DNA from: Tethya wilhelma
Taxonomy: Eukaryota > Porifera > Demospongiae > Tethyida > Tethyidae
Direction: 5' to 3'
DNA: 64,000 nucleotides
Assembly (NCBI GenBank): GCA_964030475.1
Contig: CAXIPT010000011.1
Location: forward strand, 415,673-479,672
The notes beneath the pieces were generated by a model. It worked only from the letters and a program-made list of their open reading frames with translations, did no database searches and was not told where the DNA came from. This document shows positions 12,075 to 23,824 of this stretch, in pieces. Position numbers and translations under genes: made by a program. The stretch's first letter is position 1; each line of letters begins with the position of its first letter.

Positions 12075-12103
12075 CACACACACCTATCTGTCTGTCAGCT
12101 GCN

Positions 12104-12738
12104 TACCAGGCCCTCTCCTGTCTTGATGGGAGGGGCCTGGGTACGAGGCTAGTGGTAATCATGACATACAAGTTGCCACAAATAAAATAGTCTACAGATT
12201 TTTATAAGCTTACTCTAAACCTGGTGCTCTTTTATTTATTACCAGAACGTCTATTAAAACCTGTACTACTGCAAATACAACATTTTATGTTGTCAAATTA
12301 AAATTTAATTCCTACTCAAAGTTCTTGTGAACGGAAAATTATTTGTGGTGTGAAATATTTACGTAATCAAAACCACAAGAATCCAGGAATTAAGTTGCTT
12401 TGTTTGGACACTACAAAGTTGAAGGTTGTAGTGTAAGTCAAACCATACTACTTGCTCGTAAAGTGAAGTTGATGACCATTACCAGTTTCGTCAGTAGTAA
12501 CTTAATTGACTTATATTGTCTGTTGAAATGTAGTGGTATAACCTATAGCCTGACCATACATGCACTCCCTATTTTAGTGTTACATAACTAAAAAGAGATA
12601 GAGAGTATATGGATAGGCATTGCCAATTTGACACTCTGATTTTTGTGGATCATCATAAAATTTTTGTGGTTCGAACTTATTTTAATAACTCCAAAATTTT
12701 CCACTCTAGCTATGTATTTCTTGTACGATAATTTTCAG
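12104..12738. other. 5' region or intron of the first Roc-COR gene
   Basis: Begins just after an N (near 12103). AT-rich sequence without a convincing coding frame. It ends in the splice acceptor TTTTCAG at 12733-12738. One or more 5' exons carrying the start codon should lie here or have been lost at the join. Confidence 0.4.
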
Positions 12739-15707
12739 AGGAGAAGCGACGTCTTGATGAGAAGAAGCGACGTCTTGATGAGGAGAAACGACGTCTTGAT
12801 GCTCAATCCCAGAGACTTCTCGATGAAGCCCTCCGTGAAGGTCATGTGGAAACAAGTATCATCCTCCTTCTTCTCTTGGGGTTGGCTGGAGTGGGGAAGA
12901 CGTGTTTGAAATACCTCCTACTGGGAGAACCCCCACCATCAGTGCGACACAGCACCCCCTGCGCTGAGAGACCAACTAGAGCACACATCCGATCCATTTC
13001 AGGACTGAAGGTGAAAACAGAAGAGGCAGGCTGGAAAGAAATAAACCAGGAGAAGCTACTAACATTGATAGCACGAGCCATTCTTGCATTGCAGCGTATC
13101 ACAAAGCAGACCGTTTCTGTGGATAACTTGAAACAACTTACAGAACTCCTACCATTGAAAGACACTTCAGCAGATGGTGCTACTTCAAGCCAGCGACCCA
13201 GTGATACACCCCCTGACACCCAACAACCTCAGGACCAGTCAGGTGACTCCAAGGAGACTGTGGATGGTGATACATCCCCTTACACCCAACAACCTCAGGA
13301 CCAGTCAGGTGACTCCAAAGAGACAGTGGATGTTGATACATCCCCTGACACCCAACAACCTCAGGACCAGTCAGGTGACTCCAAGGAGACTGGGGATGGT
13401 GTTTTGGAGAAGATAATGAAACAAATTACAAGAGAAAAAAAAGTAGAGGAGCTGAAACAGCAAATCTCATATTGTCCAGATTTAGTGACAAAATTTGAAC
13501 TTAAATGGAAATTAAAACAACTTCAAACTGAAGATGGCAATAATCATAGTGATAGTTATAGTGATAGCGATAGCAGTGAAGCCCAGCCACAAGTAGAGGG
13601 TCCTGACAGCCACCAATCAGAAGAAATGTTTGGCTCTGAGTGGGTCTACTTCACTGACAGTGGAGGTCAGCCTCAGTTCCACGAGTTGCTCCCTCTCTTC
13701 ATCCACAACACATCAGCTACCCTGTTTGTGACTCGTCTCTCTGAGAGTCTAGACAGCCGTCCTCTAGTGGAATACTACAAGAATGGCAAGCCTGTCGGTG
13801 AAGCCCAGCACTCCCATTTCACAACCATCGACACCCTCAAGTGTCTGATCCGTTCCATGCAGTCTCGTCCCACCAAAGGAAGACTTCCCAAAATCATTGT
13901 GGTCGGTACTCACAAGGACCTCATGAAGAAGTGCTCTGAGAAACTGGAGCAGAAGAACAAGAGGCTTATTGATCTCCTGGGAGAATACTCAGAGAGCCTT
14001 GTATTCTTCTCTGAAGATACGAGTCAACTGATCTTCCCCGTGGACACTGCTCATCCTAAGAAAGAAGAAAAGGAGATTGCTGCAAACATCCGACGTATTG
14101 TAGAGCGCACAGTTGTAGAGAAAGTCAAAGTCCCGATCTGGTGGTATATCTTAGAGCTGATGCTTCGCCAACTAGCTAATCAGCTTGACAGGGAAATCCT
14201 TAGCAGGAGTGAGTGTCTTGAGGTGGCACGCAGTCTTAATTTTCAAGAGGATGCCTTTGATGCTGCTCTGAGGTTCTTCCACAACCTCAATGTCTTTCAC
14301 TACTATGGTGACACCCTGCCTGAGGTTGTCTTTGTGAATTCCCAAGTTCTTCTCGATAAGCTGTCAGAGCTCATTGAATACAGCTTCCACCTTAGACAAG
14401 GTAAGAGTAGCCAAGCTTCTTGCAAACCTCTTGAAGGGACGTGGCTTGAATTCAGAGATCAAGGAATCATTAAGGTTGATTTTCTGGAGGAGTTCCAGTG
14501 TCACTATGTGAAAGATCTCTTCACTCCACAATCGTTCTTGAAGCTGCTCAATAAGCTATTGATAGCAGCTCCCCTCACTGATGATGACACTCAACCAGCC
14601 TCACCTCTGGACCATTTCATGCCAGCTCTGCTCCAGATGCTTTCAAATACTGAGTTAGAGAAACACAGAGTCTTCTCTTCTACAGCTGCTCCTCTTCTCA
14701 TCCGATTCCCAGAAGGCTGGCCTCGAGCTGGAGTGTTTTGCTGTCTAGTCATCCACTTGATGACCGTCTGTGGGTGGAGAGTGAAACTTCCTTCAGGAAA
14801 GATAATGCTAGTTGCACGAAACTGTATTAAGTTCCAGATTCCAAAAACGGTCTGCTACGTCACATTGATTGATGCCTTCAGCCATATTGAAGTCCACATC
14901 AAGGCTCCTGGAAAAGAATGTCACAAACAGTGTCCAAAGATTTGCAAATCCATCATAAATGGAATTGAAGTTGCTTGTCATAAGCTCCATTACAACAACG
15001 ATCATCCTAGTCTAGCAATATTCTGTCCTCATACCACTGATGATGAGGAGGATGAAGAGAGTCCATCATTCAAGCAGCCTTCTCCAGCTAAAATACCAAA
15101 GCTTTCTTCAACCGCTGAATGGACACCAGGTTCAACTGAACAGAAACCCTTGACAGATAGTGTCAAACCCAAACCCCATGCTGCTGAGGTGATTGAAGAA
15201 AGTGGCTACTGGAACTGTACAATAGATGAACTCTTTGGAGAGCTGAAACCACAGCACACAATATGGCTCACTCCATCAGCACCACACATACCTGGTGAGT
15301 TGATCATGAATGATTTTTTTCCCTACTAATATTCCCCCTCTAAGTAGACGTTGATAGTTTTATTAATAATATTATCTTAATGTAACTATTAACGTTTATC
15401 CTAAACTGTTTTTTCTTTCTCTTCAGAACCGGAAGCTAATCTCGACATCCAACTGGTATCCATGGCTCTCACTGACCTTGTGGACTGGCACAAGCTAGGA
15501 CTAATGTTAGGAGTCAAGAAATCCAAGCTAGATGAGATCAGATTGAACTTTGACAAGTATGGAAATTCTCGTCAGAGAGATGAAATGATTGATCTTTGGC
15601 TGCGCAGTGATAGAGATGCTTCTTGGGAGAAACTGTGTACAGCTCTTGAAAACATGGACCAAAATACAATTGCACATCAGATTAGAACAAGGTACTCTTG
15701 TGAATAG
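12739..15707 (+). CDS. Roc-COR GTPase with C-terminal Death domain (copy 1)
   Basis: Two exons: 12739-15294 and 15427-15707 (acceptor TTCAG, stop TAG). The first opens with a coiled coil of KRRLDE repeats, then a Roc-type GTPase. Numbered from the GTG (Val) codon at 12846, which is not the true start: P-loop GLAGVGKT at residues 12-19, switch II DSGGQ at 271-275, base-recognition THKD at 355-358. Three 22-residue repeats (TQQPQDQSGDSKET) and an acidic Ser/Asp stretch lie between P-loop and switch II. After the G domain comes a COR-like region (VPIWWYILELM, FFHNLNVFHYYGDTLPEVVF). The second exon is a Death domain (LVDWHKLGLMLGV, WLRSDRDASWEKLCTALE). ROCO GTPases act as dimeric switches; a Death domain suggests adaptor-type signalling, as in DAPK1, but no kinase is present. 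The initiator exon was not found. Confidence 0.8.
13204..13401 (+). repeat. Coding minisatellite, three 66-bp units
   Basis: Three tandem units, each encoding 22 residues around TQQPQDQSGDSKET, inside the first Roc-COR gene. The unit is a multiple of three, so copy number can change without breaking the frame. Units differ by only a few bases. Confidence 0.85.
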
Positions 15708-15729
15708 TAAACCCTGACATGATATTTTA

Positions 15730-15837
<108 letters not shown>

Positions 15838-15840
15838 TAC

Positions 15841-17746
15841 CTCATAAGTGACAAGGGTGTATTCATCTTCAGGTTGTGTGCTGGCAAAGTCCATCAGAAA
15901 ATGAAGATAAGCTCCAAGATGAGGAACACTACATGTGGAGATAAAGACTAAAGTTTAAACAAGAAAATCTTCAAATAAACCTTCAAAAGTATAATGAAAG
16001 AAATAAGCTAATACCGTAGATCGGGAAATTTTCGCCGCTATAAATTTTCGCTTGTTTAATTTTTGCGTGTTTAATTTTCGCCACTTTGACGCGATTCGGT
16101 AAAGATCACCATACGTTTTAAATTTTCGTGCGTTTAATTTCGCACTCGCGCACGTGGCGAAAATTTTTTAGCGACGAAAATTTCCCGATCTACGGTATAA
16201 CTTCTTAATTCCAACTAATAACACACACTAGCTCATTTACACAAACTTAATCCCAGCTGACATTACAAGTCTTCTAATCACTAGTAACTCACTTTGCTTT
16301 GCTAAGAATAAAGACCACTGCAGGTAGTAAGAAGTCGCCACTGAGCTGTTCAATCTAGTTGGACAGAAAGAAAGAGAGAAATTGTCATTAGTAAACACAC
16401 CATGTATTCTCATCTATGCTGTGACTCACTGAGCTGAGTTGAGTGAAGGCTGTCTTAAAGTGGTCCAGAAACTCACCAGGGGTGAACAGAGAACTGTACA
16501 ATGATCAAATAAATCAATATCATACATTAAAAGGAGTCTTGTCAGCCATGCAACAAGCTCTCTCTCACTTGATGACTCTCAGTGTGTTTGAAGCCTGGTC
16601 CAGAGCCTGTGGGAGGACAGAAACCGACATTGAAAATAATCAGTCACAACTGATCACACTCACAACTGGTGTAACAGTACATGACTTACTTTAAGTATCT
16701 CTCCCTTAGCCAGTCTCCCTACAATCTTATTACAGACACTCCTACATGGAGAACAGAAGGATCCAGAGAAGAAACAAACCCAGTCATTAATACAGCTAAA
16801 GTTCACCTGGTATAAAAATGCCGGTAGAAAAAATCTAAAAAATTTCTAAATATCCCACCGATTTCAAAATTTCAAGCACCATTGGAAATTGCTCGCTCTC
16901 CCTGTTCTTTTGATTGCTTTTCCAGCTTCCCATGCTTACCCGTCAAAAGTTAGGTATTTTGTCCCATAAGAAAAGTATTGCCCCACCCTCACCCCTCACT
17001 GCCTCACACCCTCACACCCTCACTGACTCACTATGGGAACTTGATGTAGTGCACCAGCCTCTCATTGTCCATTGCCTTGAGGAGATCCAGTCCTCTCTGG
17101 TAGAGGAGGTCCTCTCTCTCGTGATGGAGGACATAGAGGGTGATGAGAGTCGGGAAGAGACGGGTGAACACAAGGGAGTGGAGCAACATGTAACCTACAA
17201 CCAGGGAGAGACGAGGGAGAGAATGGGGCACTGACAAATACTGATGATAATTAATTTATGTCATTTTTATTCTAAATAATGAACACCACCAGCTGCTATC
17301 TGTATGAGGAAATACAATGAAAACAAATCTTCAAATCTAGCTGAGATTTGAATGCTAAAGTCCATCAGGTTCGAGAATGCCAGTAGAAATAACTTTCTTA
17401 TTATCCAACCGATTTCAACACCATTTGGAAAGCGCTCTTTTTCCTGTTCTTTTGGTTGCTTTTTCAACTTCCTACGCCTTATATGCATGCGTTACTTCTT
17501 TTTTTCACTTCAGGCAGCATTCTCAAACCAGATGGACTTTTAATTAGGCTGTTCGAATTCTAGTCAAATGCATGCATGCAGACATTACTAATACTTAAAA
17601 ATATTTTACTCTTATATATACTGACGGAATATTTCACCTGATTCAATGGAGACATAGTCATCAGGGTCTGAATATCCCTCTACCTTGGAGTGACCAAATT
17701 GAGAGATGTTTTCATCTCCTCCACTGAGATAGGGGAAGAGAATCCT

Positions 17747-17779
<33 letters not shown>

Positions 17780-18290
17780 CACACACACACACCTATCTGT
17801 CTGTCAGCTGCCCCTCACCTGACTATGCTGTGTATTCTCTTGATGATGGAGTGCATCTCAGTGATGGCGTGAGGAAGGAGATACTTGTTGGCCCCTATCC
17901 CCTCATAGGAGGCCTGATAGACACTCTCTAATGACCCTGCATGAGTAAACACATGCATGAGGAAGCCATAGGCATATGTTGGAGCAATTGAAAGCATTAG
18001 GAGTTATGACTACACACAAAATGAAAGAGAACTGATCTAATAAGCGTGGGCCTATATTCAACCAATCATCACTGACTGTAGGAGTAGGAAGAGTATGTAC
18101 CACACAACAGACAACCCTTTACAAACTTCTAGTAGAATAAACTGATGGACTCTCAAAGAAGAAATATGGCCATGTCGGCATATTAGCCACTGCATGGCAT
18201 TTTGCATGCTAGTGATTGTCACATCTATCTGTGAGGACCACTTACCAACTAATTCCATCTCAATGGCCTCGATCAGTGAACTACTACCAA
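15841..18290 (-). CDS. Alsin-like VPS9-domain protein, copy B
   Basis: The same exons as copy A, about 95 percent alike by eye: 15928-15841 (VPHLGAYLHFLMDF, EDEYTLVTYE), about 16345-16284 (LLPAVVFILSKAK), about 16492-16429 (SLFTPGEFLDHF), about 16608-16571, about 16742-16690, about 17198-17036 (LFPTLITLYVLHHERED) and about 17745-17640. Two further upstream exons are present here: about 17933-17816 (SLESVYQASYEGIGANKYLL then HSIIKRIHSIV) and about 18281-18248 (SLIEAIEMEL). These extend the helical region preceding the VPS9 core. The gene is convergent with the Roc-COR-Death gene. Further 5' exons are uncertain. A TA-flanked MITE lies in the intron at 16014-16195. Confidence 0.65.
16014..16195. 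mobile_element. Hairpin MITE, TA target (mariner-like)
   Basis: Ends CCGTAGATCGGGAAATTTTC and its complement, flanked by TA at 16012-16013 and 16196-16197. The first VPS9 copy reads ataagctaatataacttc at the same place (near 10238), giving a base-exact empty site. A decayed relative without its right end lies at about 53663-53800. Confidence 0.85.
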
Positions 18291-18665
18291 AACAGAGATT
18301 GGTCCAGGACTACACATACACCTAGCCACCTACACAGAAATGAAGTGTTTCTATTATAAATGAAACTCAGTATAAAGATCATTTTAGGTATGCTACTATA
18401 TATACCTTGAAAAGTGTTCTCCTAGCAATACACAAATAAATAGCAACACTATATAGGACAATTAAGATGGACACTTATGGACGAGTGCATTTACCTCTCC
18501 TGCCATATTGTGTTCTCAATAGGCCACATGATCCCTGGAGGGGCAATAAATAGAAACACACACTCTTGTCTGCTGCAGGCAGAGAAGGAAGAAGAGAGCT
18601 GTTGGGTTGACTCCCTCTCACCTCTAGACACCAACCATCCTACAACCTTGACACACATATAATTA
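18291..18665 (-). other. Possible 5' exon region of VPS9-family copy B
   Basis: Between an AG after CTGCAG and a GTAAATG donor (about 18585-18494, minus strand) a frame reads DKSVCFYLLPLQGSCGLLRT. The same segment recurs near 49835-49920 and 59955-60040 upstream of the same neighbouring exons, so it travels with the VPS9 family. I cannot say whether it is translated. Confidence 0.35.
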
Positions 18666-19218
18666 CAAGGGGTAGTCACTCCCACTCCGCATATGGTTCC
18701 GTTTGCGACCGGGATCAAGATGGAATCAAGAAATCAAAGCAGATTTTCAACAAGAATCAAGCGATCAAGCTTGCTTTGTGGTCGAAACTCGATCAAGATC
18801 AAGAATGCCGCGACTATTATGACGTAATAGCTAGACTGTGCAATTTCAATTTTTTTTTTTCGTATTAATAGAAATGTATATACAGTTAGCTGGTTAGAGC
18901 GAGCTCTGCTCGTAAAAGTGAGAGAGAGTTTGATTTGCCAGTCTGGATTGGTGCAGATGACACTTTTACTCCAGAGTACCAGCATTAAATTCATTTTGTA
19001 GCAGTTCCTTCTCAAACTGTAGTTAGTTACGCGCGTTTTGCACGTGCAACCGCCTGAGGGTCAAAGTTCATTGATCAAGCGCTAGGTTTGACTTCGATCA
19101 AAGGATCAAGGACAATTTTTACTGTAGATCAAGCGATCAAGGCGACTTTTAGTGGATCAAGACTCTTGATCCCGGTCGCAAACGGAACCATACACCGAGT
19201 GGGAGTGACTACCCCTTG
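18666..19218. mobile_element. TIR element with AATTA target duplication
   Basis: Terminal inverted repeats start CAAGGGGTAGTCACTCCCAC and extend about 50 bp with a small mismatched patch. AATTA flanks both sides (18661-18665 and 19219-19223). The homologous places at about 49975 and 60128 lack the element. The interior has many GATCAAG-type motifs on both strands, resembling subterminal transposase-binding repeats. No coding sequence is seen. Confidence 0.7.
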
Positions 19219-20300
19219 AATTAATACACAAACTTGAGAGGAACAATGTGTAGTTTGATTAGCACTGGTTACCTGATAAAATGCCATGTGTATCAGTGGT
19301 AACCTAACAGTGGGATGGGTCCAATGAAAGACTAGTGTGGTTGTCTCCATTCACCTGTCCACACGGTCCCAGCTGGGGGCAATAAATAGAAATGACTAGA
19401 GAGAAACGTCCATGGAATTAGACTGAGAATGAGCTGGTCACCAGACACACACACACAGTGGCATTTATGTGACCTTTCATTTTATTTCAGAGGTCATCCA
19501 GTGCCTGTATGTCAGTTAGAGGCTTGAACCAAGCCAGCGACTAAAGTCAAGTGCCATTGTATAGCTAATGCTAAAGCTACTATCAGGGAAGTCACATAAG
19601 ATTGGTCATAGTACTGATTTAATAGTACCTCTTGTTTTGTGCGGCTCTTGCTTACAACACTTGTACCCGCGCTCCTTTCTTCCTTGTGAGACAGATAGTA
19701 TCCCTTTAGTGACCAACCCTCTTCCCAGGCCAAGTACAGAGACTGAGAGGAACTCCTAAGAGAGGGAAGGAGAGAGAGAACAACCAGGCAGAACTTGAGC
19801 GCCATACTGTATTGGAGATTAATGACCATGCGCACAAAAGGACCGCTACATGATGTCATTTTTGAGGTTATTTTTAGTCAATCTATTTATAGACACCACT
19901 ATGAGTTTTATAACGAGGTTTTGTGCACTGTAGAAGCTATAACACTCCTAGTTGCATGGTGCTGTTGATATCATCAATGAATGTTTAAAAGATGCAAAGT
20001 CGGAAGTCAGTATGTTTGAAAGATGTAATGACAGAAAGATACGTTCAAAAGGATGCAATGTCGGAAGGATGCATGCAATTTCAATCGGAAAGATATGTTA
20101 AAAAGGTGTACATGTAATGTTTTAATGTAAGAAAGATATGTTTAAAGGATGCATTGTGAGAAAGATATAATTATATGTTTTAAAGATGCAATGTCAATAA
20201 AATTTGTTTGAAAGATGCACTGTTAGAAAGACATGTTTAAAGATGCATTGTTTGCAAAGATATTATACATGCATGAACTCCTCCATGCCACTAACAGGTT
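19219..20300. repeat. VPS9-family upstream repeat with short tandem motifs
   Basis: Homologous to about 49980-51110 and 60120-61200. A minus-strand frame starting MALKFCLVVLSLLPSL (about 19805) resembles a signal peptide, but its copies differ in frame, so I do not call a gene. From about 19990 to 20275 there are imperfect tandem repeats built on GAAAGATATGTTTAAA and GATGCAATG, also seen at 50925-51110. Confidence 0.5.
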
Positions 20301-21103
20301 GCTGAGGAACAATGGCCTTCACTCCTATCCATCCAATTCTGACAAAGTGTTCAGGGACAAAAGCCAAGGTAGCTGCATGTCCTCTGAACAACAGAGCGCA
20401 TATCAGGATCATCCTTGTAGGGGACCTGTAAACCCAGGCGTTGGACATCCTTTGCAGTACCTGTTTTTTGTGAGGAAAGTAGAATAAAATATTAATTATT
20501 ACTGGGATGCAAAAAAAATAAACACAGCTATAGCTTACCTGACAAAAGTGGAAGTATAACATCGGATTCCCTTGACCTCACTGTTTGAGAACACAGTGTG
20601 TACAGCATTCATAATCGCCAGCTCAAAGTCTGACAGAACCATGGAGGGGAGCAGTTGCAAACCCAAATCAGCTACCCCCTCAGCTACAATTTTCAAGACA
20701 CGCTCGTATATATAGGTATATCTTCTCTCTGATTGGGAAGCAAGCAGTACACCAAATTAATGGCACATGCCAGTATCCCATGGACATGCAGAGCTGTGGA
20801 TGGTAAAGATCTGGTAGAAAACCCTCGGACATGTCCAGAAAGTTCCATCCACATGTGCATACAGGGTTTCTGCCTCCCGGGCCCAAGCCTATGCAAATCA
20901 GCCTCAGTGGCAAAGATGACAACTTTGTCATCATCGTCACCATCCTCTTTGAGGAGAAACTGGTCTCCAGTAGAGGTCTCCGCCCATTCCGCACCACTGA
21001 AGTGGACTTCAGCACGAGACTGAGGCAGTCGAGGAAGCTTTGCTTTCCTCTTGCGGTAGAGAGCAGGCTTTAGAGTGGTATATGTGGGGAGACAGGCTGC
21101 CAC
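20270..21103 (-). pseudogene. MULE-type transposase remnant
   Basis: On the minus strand, 21103-20880 reads a basic then acidic segment (KLPRLPQSRAEVHFSGAEWA). It is followed, with a frame change, by a piece resembling the DDE region of MULE transposases: the frame near 20840-20760 (FSTRSLPSTALHVHGILAC and relatives) and the stretch about 20690-20545 (VLSDFELAIMNAVHTVFS, STFV). After a GTAAGC donor, a second exon (about 20460-20300) reads LAFVPEHFVRIGW. SDFE.A..NA and LAFVP are typical of these transposases. Several frame shifts show it is not functional as assembled. A partial inverted copy lies at 22770-23080. Confidence 0.55.
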
Positions 21104-21854
21104 TTCATCAGCATTGGGTAGACAGCCTAGCCAGAGGCTGTGTATACAGCTGGGGGGATTGGCCTGATGCTGCTGCTAGCTGCCTCCTTCATCTCAGAGA
21201 CTACTTTGGTGGCTTGAACTTGTGCTTCACTGGGGGCATGATAATGGGTATTGGTTACATTCAGCAGCTCACAGTGGCATATCCAGGATTTTCAGTAATG
21301 GGCTCATGGGGGTGCTTTTACAATGCGGGCGCTTTGCGCCCAGAAATTTTAGGGCAGCCACGCCCACTTTTGGGTCACGTGATCAAAACTGTTCCTGGGC
21401 ACTTAGAGTTACGGCTCATTGTGCACCTCCAATAGATTATATTATACACTGCCATCTCGATCTTCCTCGCCTGTTTATCATGTAGCTGTAGCCCGGCCTG
21501 CATGGTACAGTAGAGATCTGGCACCACGCTGGGTTTTAGTGAACTCCATAAATCCTCTCTGATCCAATAAAGAGAGTGTTGCTGACTGGTTCTCAGGTGC
21601 TTGATAGTGGTAGGAATGAAAAACATACTGGATACAGCTACTTTTATACAAAAATCCTTCTCTTTTGGCGTGCACATCAAACACAAAGTCTATAGCAATA
21701 TATGCAGTTCAACCTCGATGACATAAATACTAAATTGAACAGAAAAAATTTGAATGCACATGCCTTCCAAAACGTGTAGGTGATTTGTCACTGTCACTTC
21801 CGGTAGGCGTAACGTAACGTAGGCGAAATGAGTATAAGCGAAACGTTACCAAAC
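21104..21854. other. No gene; contains a MITE-like end
   Basis: Around 21270-21400 the sequence (cagtggcatatccagga, then gcgggcgctttgcgcccag and ccacgcccacttttgggtcacgtga) matches the start of the element at 22424-22773. It is therefore probably a decayed relative. The rest shows no convincing gene or RNA. Confidence 0.45.
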
Positions 21855-22420
21855 AGTCTGACCATTGTTTCAAAGTCAGGGGACCATTTTCCTCACTAGA
21901 GCGTGGGGTCTGGCTACTAACATACACTCAATGTCAATGACTACACAAACGTTTGGTTAGAACAGTGACAGTCCATCACTACTGTAAACACACACACAAG
22001 TCAACATGAATTAAACAAAGGATGGAGCATATCAACATCCCACAACTCTGACAGTGCCAAATAGAATGGTAGTACATCTACATACAAACTCACATTTATA
22101 TAACTTTCCATCTTCCTCTTCTTGTCTGCCTGTAAGATGGCGGAACCAACAAATCATTATGACTGATGATACATGACATGACCTCTTAACTACATGAAAC
22201 AGACACCGTACAAACATCAACTAAGTCTACATTCATACCGTGGCCAAATTAAAACAATCACTGACTAATGATTATGATGTGAGGATATCTCAGACTAGCA
22301 ACAGCCTCAAACTTTGTAGAGGAACTGATCATGAGCTACACATTTTGTAGGCTAATATTTATTTAATATTTGTCTCAACATGACGTCATCATAGTACACA
22401 GCTAGTCTACTGGAGAACTT
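21855..22420 (-). pseudogene. Truncated coiled-coil gene block, fifth copy
   Basis: Homologous to about 8515-9065 of copy B, including the intron landmarks and a small exon next to cctgtaagatgg (about 22130). It lacks the long final exon, and the element at 22424 replaces the ATG exon. A residual fragment. Confidence 0.6.
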
Positions 22421-22423
22421 CAG

Positions 22424-22773
22424 GGGCGTATCTAGGATTTAGAATAGAAGGGTGCTAAACGGTAACGGGCGCGAAGCGCCCGAAAATTTTTGGAGACCAC
22501 GCCCACTTTTGGTCACGTGACTAGGTCTGGTACGCGTAAAGTGAGCTCGCGTTAGCGTTTCCAGCGTTAGCTGCGACAATTTGAACGTCTACAGAGACTA
22601 CTGTACAGCTAGCAATGTTAGTTTATAACTAAATACATGTAGAAAAGTTCAAAATTTTGTCGTGCAAAATAATTGCTACCGATATACTGCCAAAAGGCGA
22701 AGTGACTAATTATATTCATGACACTTTTGCGAGCTGGAGGGGGGTGCTCGAGCACCCGGAGCACCCCCCCTGA
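22424..22773. mobile_element. Element with CAGGGGCG / CCCCCCTG ends
   Basis: Starts CAGGGGCGTATCTAGGATTT and ends with a G/C-rich stretch (gagcaccccccctg). It contains a perfect hairpin GGGCGCGAAGCGCCC near 22467. This looks like a non-autonomous DNA transposon of the common CAGGGGCG type. No clear target duplication is visible, because the two flanks belong to different repeats. Confidence 0.5.
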
Positions 22774-23085
22774 ACTGTGTTCCCAAACAGTGAGGTCAAA
22801 GGATGTTACTTCCACTTTTGTCAGGTAAGCTATAGCTGCTTTTAATTTTTTCGCATCCCAATAATAATTAATTTTTATTCTACTTTCCTCACAAAAACAG
22901 GCACTGCAAAAGAATGTCCAACGCCTCGCCTCTGTTTTGTCCCTGAACACTTTGTCAGAATTGGATGGATGGGGAGTGATGGGAATGTGTATGAGATTGT
23001 TCAGATTTTCAAATCTGAGCAAGCTACTGTGGAGGTGCGTCTGTTACAGCTTTCAACAGGAGCTCGCCCCCCTCCTGCGTAGGTT
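22774..23085 (+). pseudogene. MULE-type transposase fragment, inverted
   Basis: Inverted partial copy of 20300-20600. It has the same exon end (acttttgtcag then gtaagc), the same intron and the start of the next exon (aaaacag then GCACTGCAAAAGAATGTCC). It continues slightly further than the other copy and ends near 23085. Confidence 0.55.
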
Positions 23086-23308
23086 TGACAATATATTTGT
23101 TATATATATATTATATTTGTGTTGTTCATTCCACACGCACACACACTGTCGGAGTTCTCTTATCACCATGTTTCTTGTTGTTGGGGCGAGCATGAGCGAG
23201 CCCCACATAAGCGTGTCGAACGAGGGATTTGTATGTCTGTATATATTTGTTGGGGCGAGCATGAGCGAGCCCCACATAAGCGTGTCGAACGAGGGATTTG
23301 TATGTCTG

Positions 23309-23339
<31 letters not shown>

Positions 23340-23824
23340 GTAATCGTCCGACCGACCGCTTTCCGTAAATACGAACTATATTCTAATTGTTCCAAATTAA
23401 CCGCATGCCATGCCACGTGTCTATGAAAAATTGCAAAGCCCTGAAAATTGTCACTGAACACTGGCCTCGCGCGCGCGCACACCGAACAGAAAGCCACTGA
23501 AGGACTGAGAACTGAACTGGACTGGACTGGAAGTGTCTATGTAAGATAGGCACGGCGAAAAGCTAAAGCACATTTTACTACAGGTGGCAACAACCTACAC
23601 GAAGGTAAGCTCACTATATCACTATGTTTATTTGTCAGCTAAAATCATAGCACACATAACTTGATTTATACGCAGTGGCCATGTATAAAACCAGCAAGCA
23701 AACTGAATAGTTTCACAGCTTGAAACTACNCAACTACTGTTGAATCTCTTTCAGCCATTTTTTTAATTTTCTTTCATGTGCTGGTGTTTTGTTTGTGTGT
23801 ATGTGTGTGTGTGTGTGTGTGTAG
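23086..23824. other. Tandem 69-bp repeat, TA tract and 5' region of the second Roc-COR gene
   Basis: Two near-identical 69-bp units (23181-23318) begin ttggggcgagcatgagcgag and are followed by a (TA)n tract to about 23333. Positions 23340-23770 are mostly unique and may hold the 5' exon of the following gene; an N lies at 23730. The acceptor before 23825 is preceded by a (TG)n tract rather than a normal pyrimidine tract. Confidence 0.5.

Noticed and set aside
14808..15005. Minus-strand open frame opposite the first Roc-COR gene
   Set aside because: Shadow of the coding strand; no independent support.
23776..23824. ATG at 23776 as start of the second Roc-COR gene
   Set aside because: It would translate a TG microsatellite (Cys-Val repeats); a TAG acceptor at 23824 and the matching border in the inverted paralogue indicate an intron.
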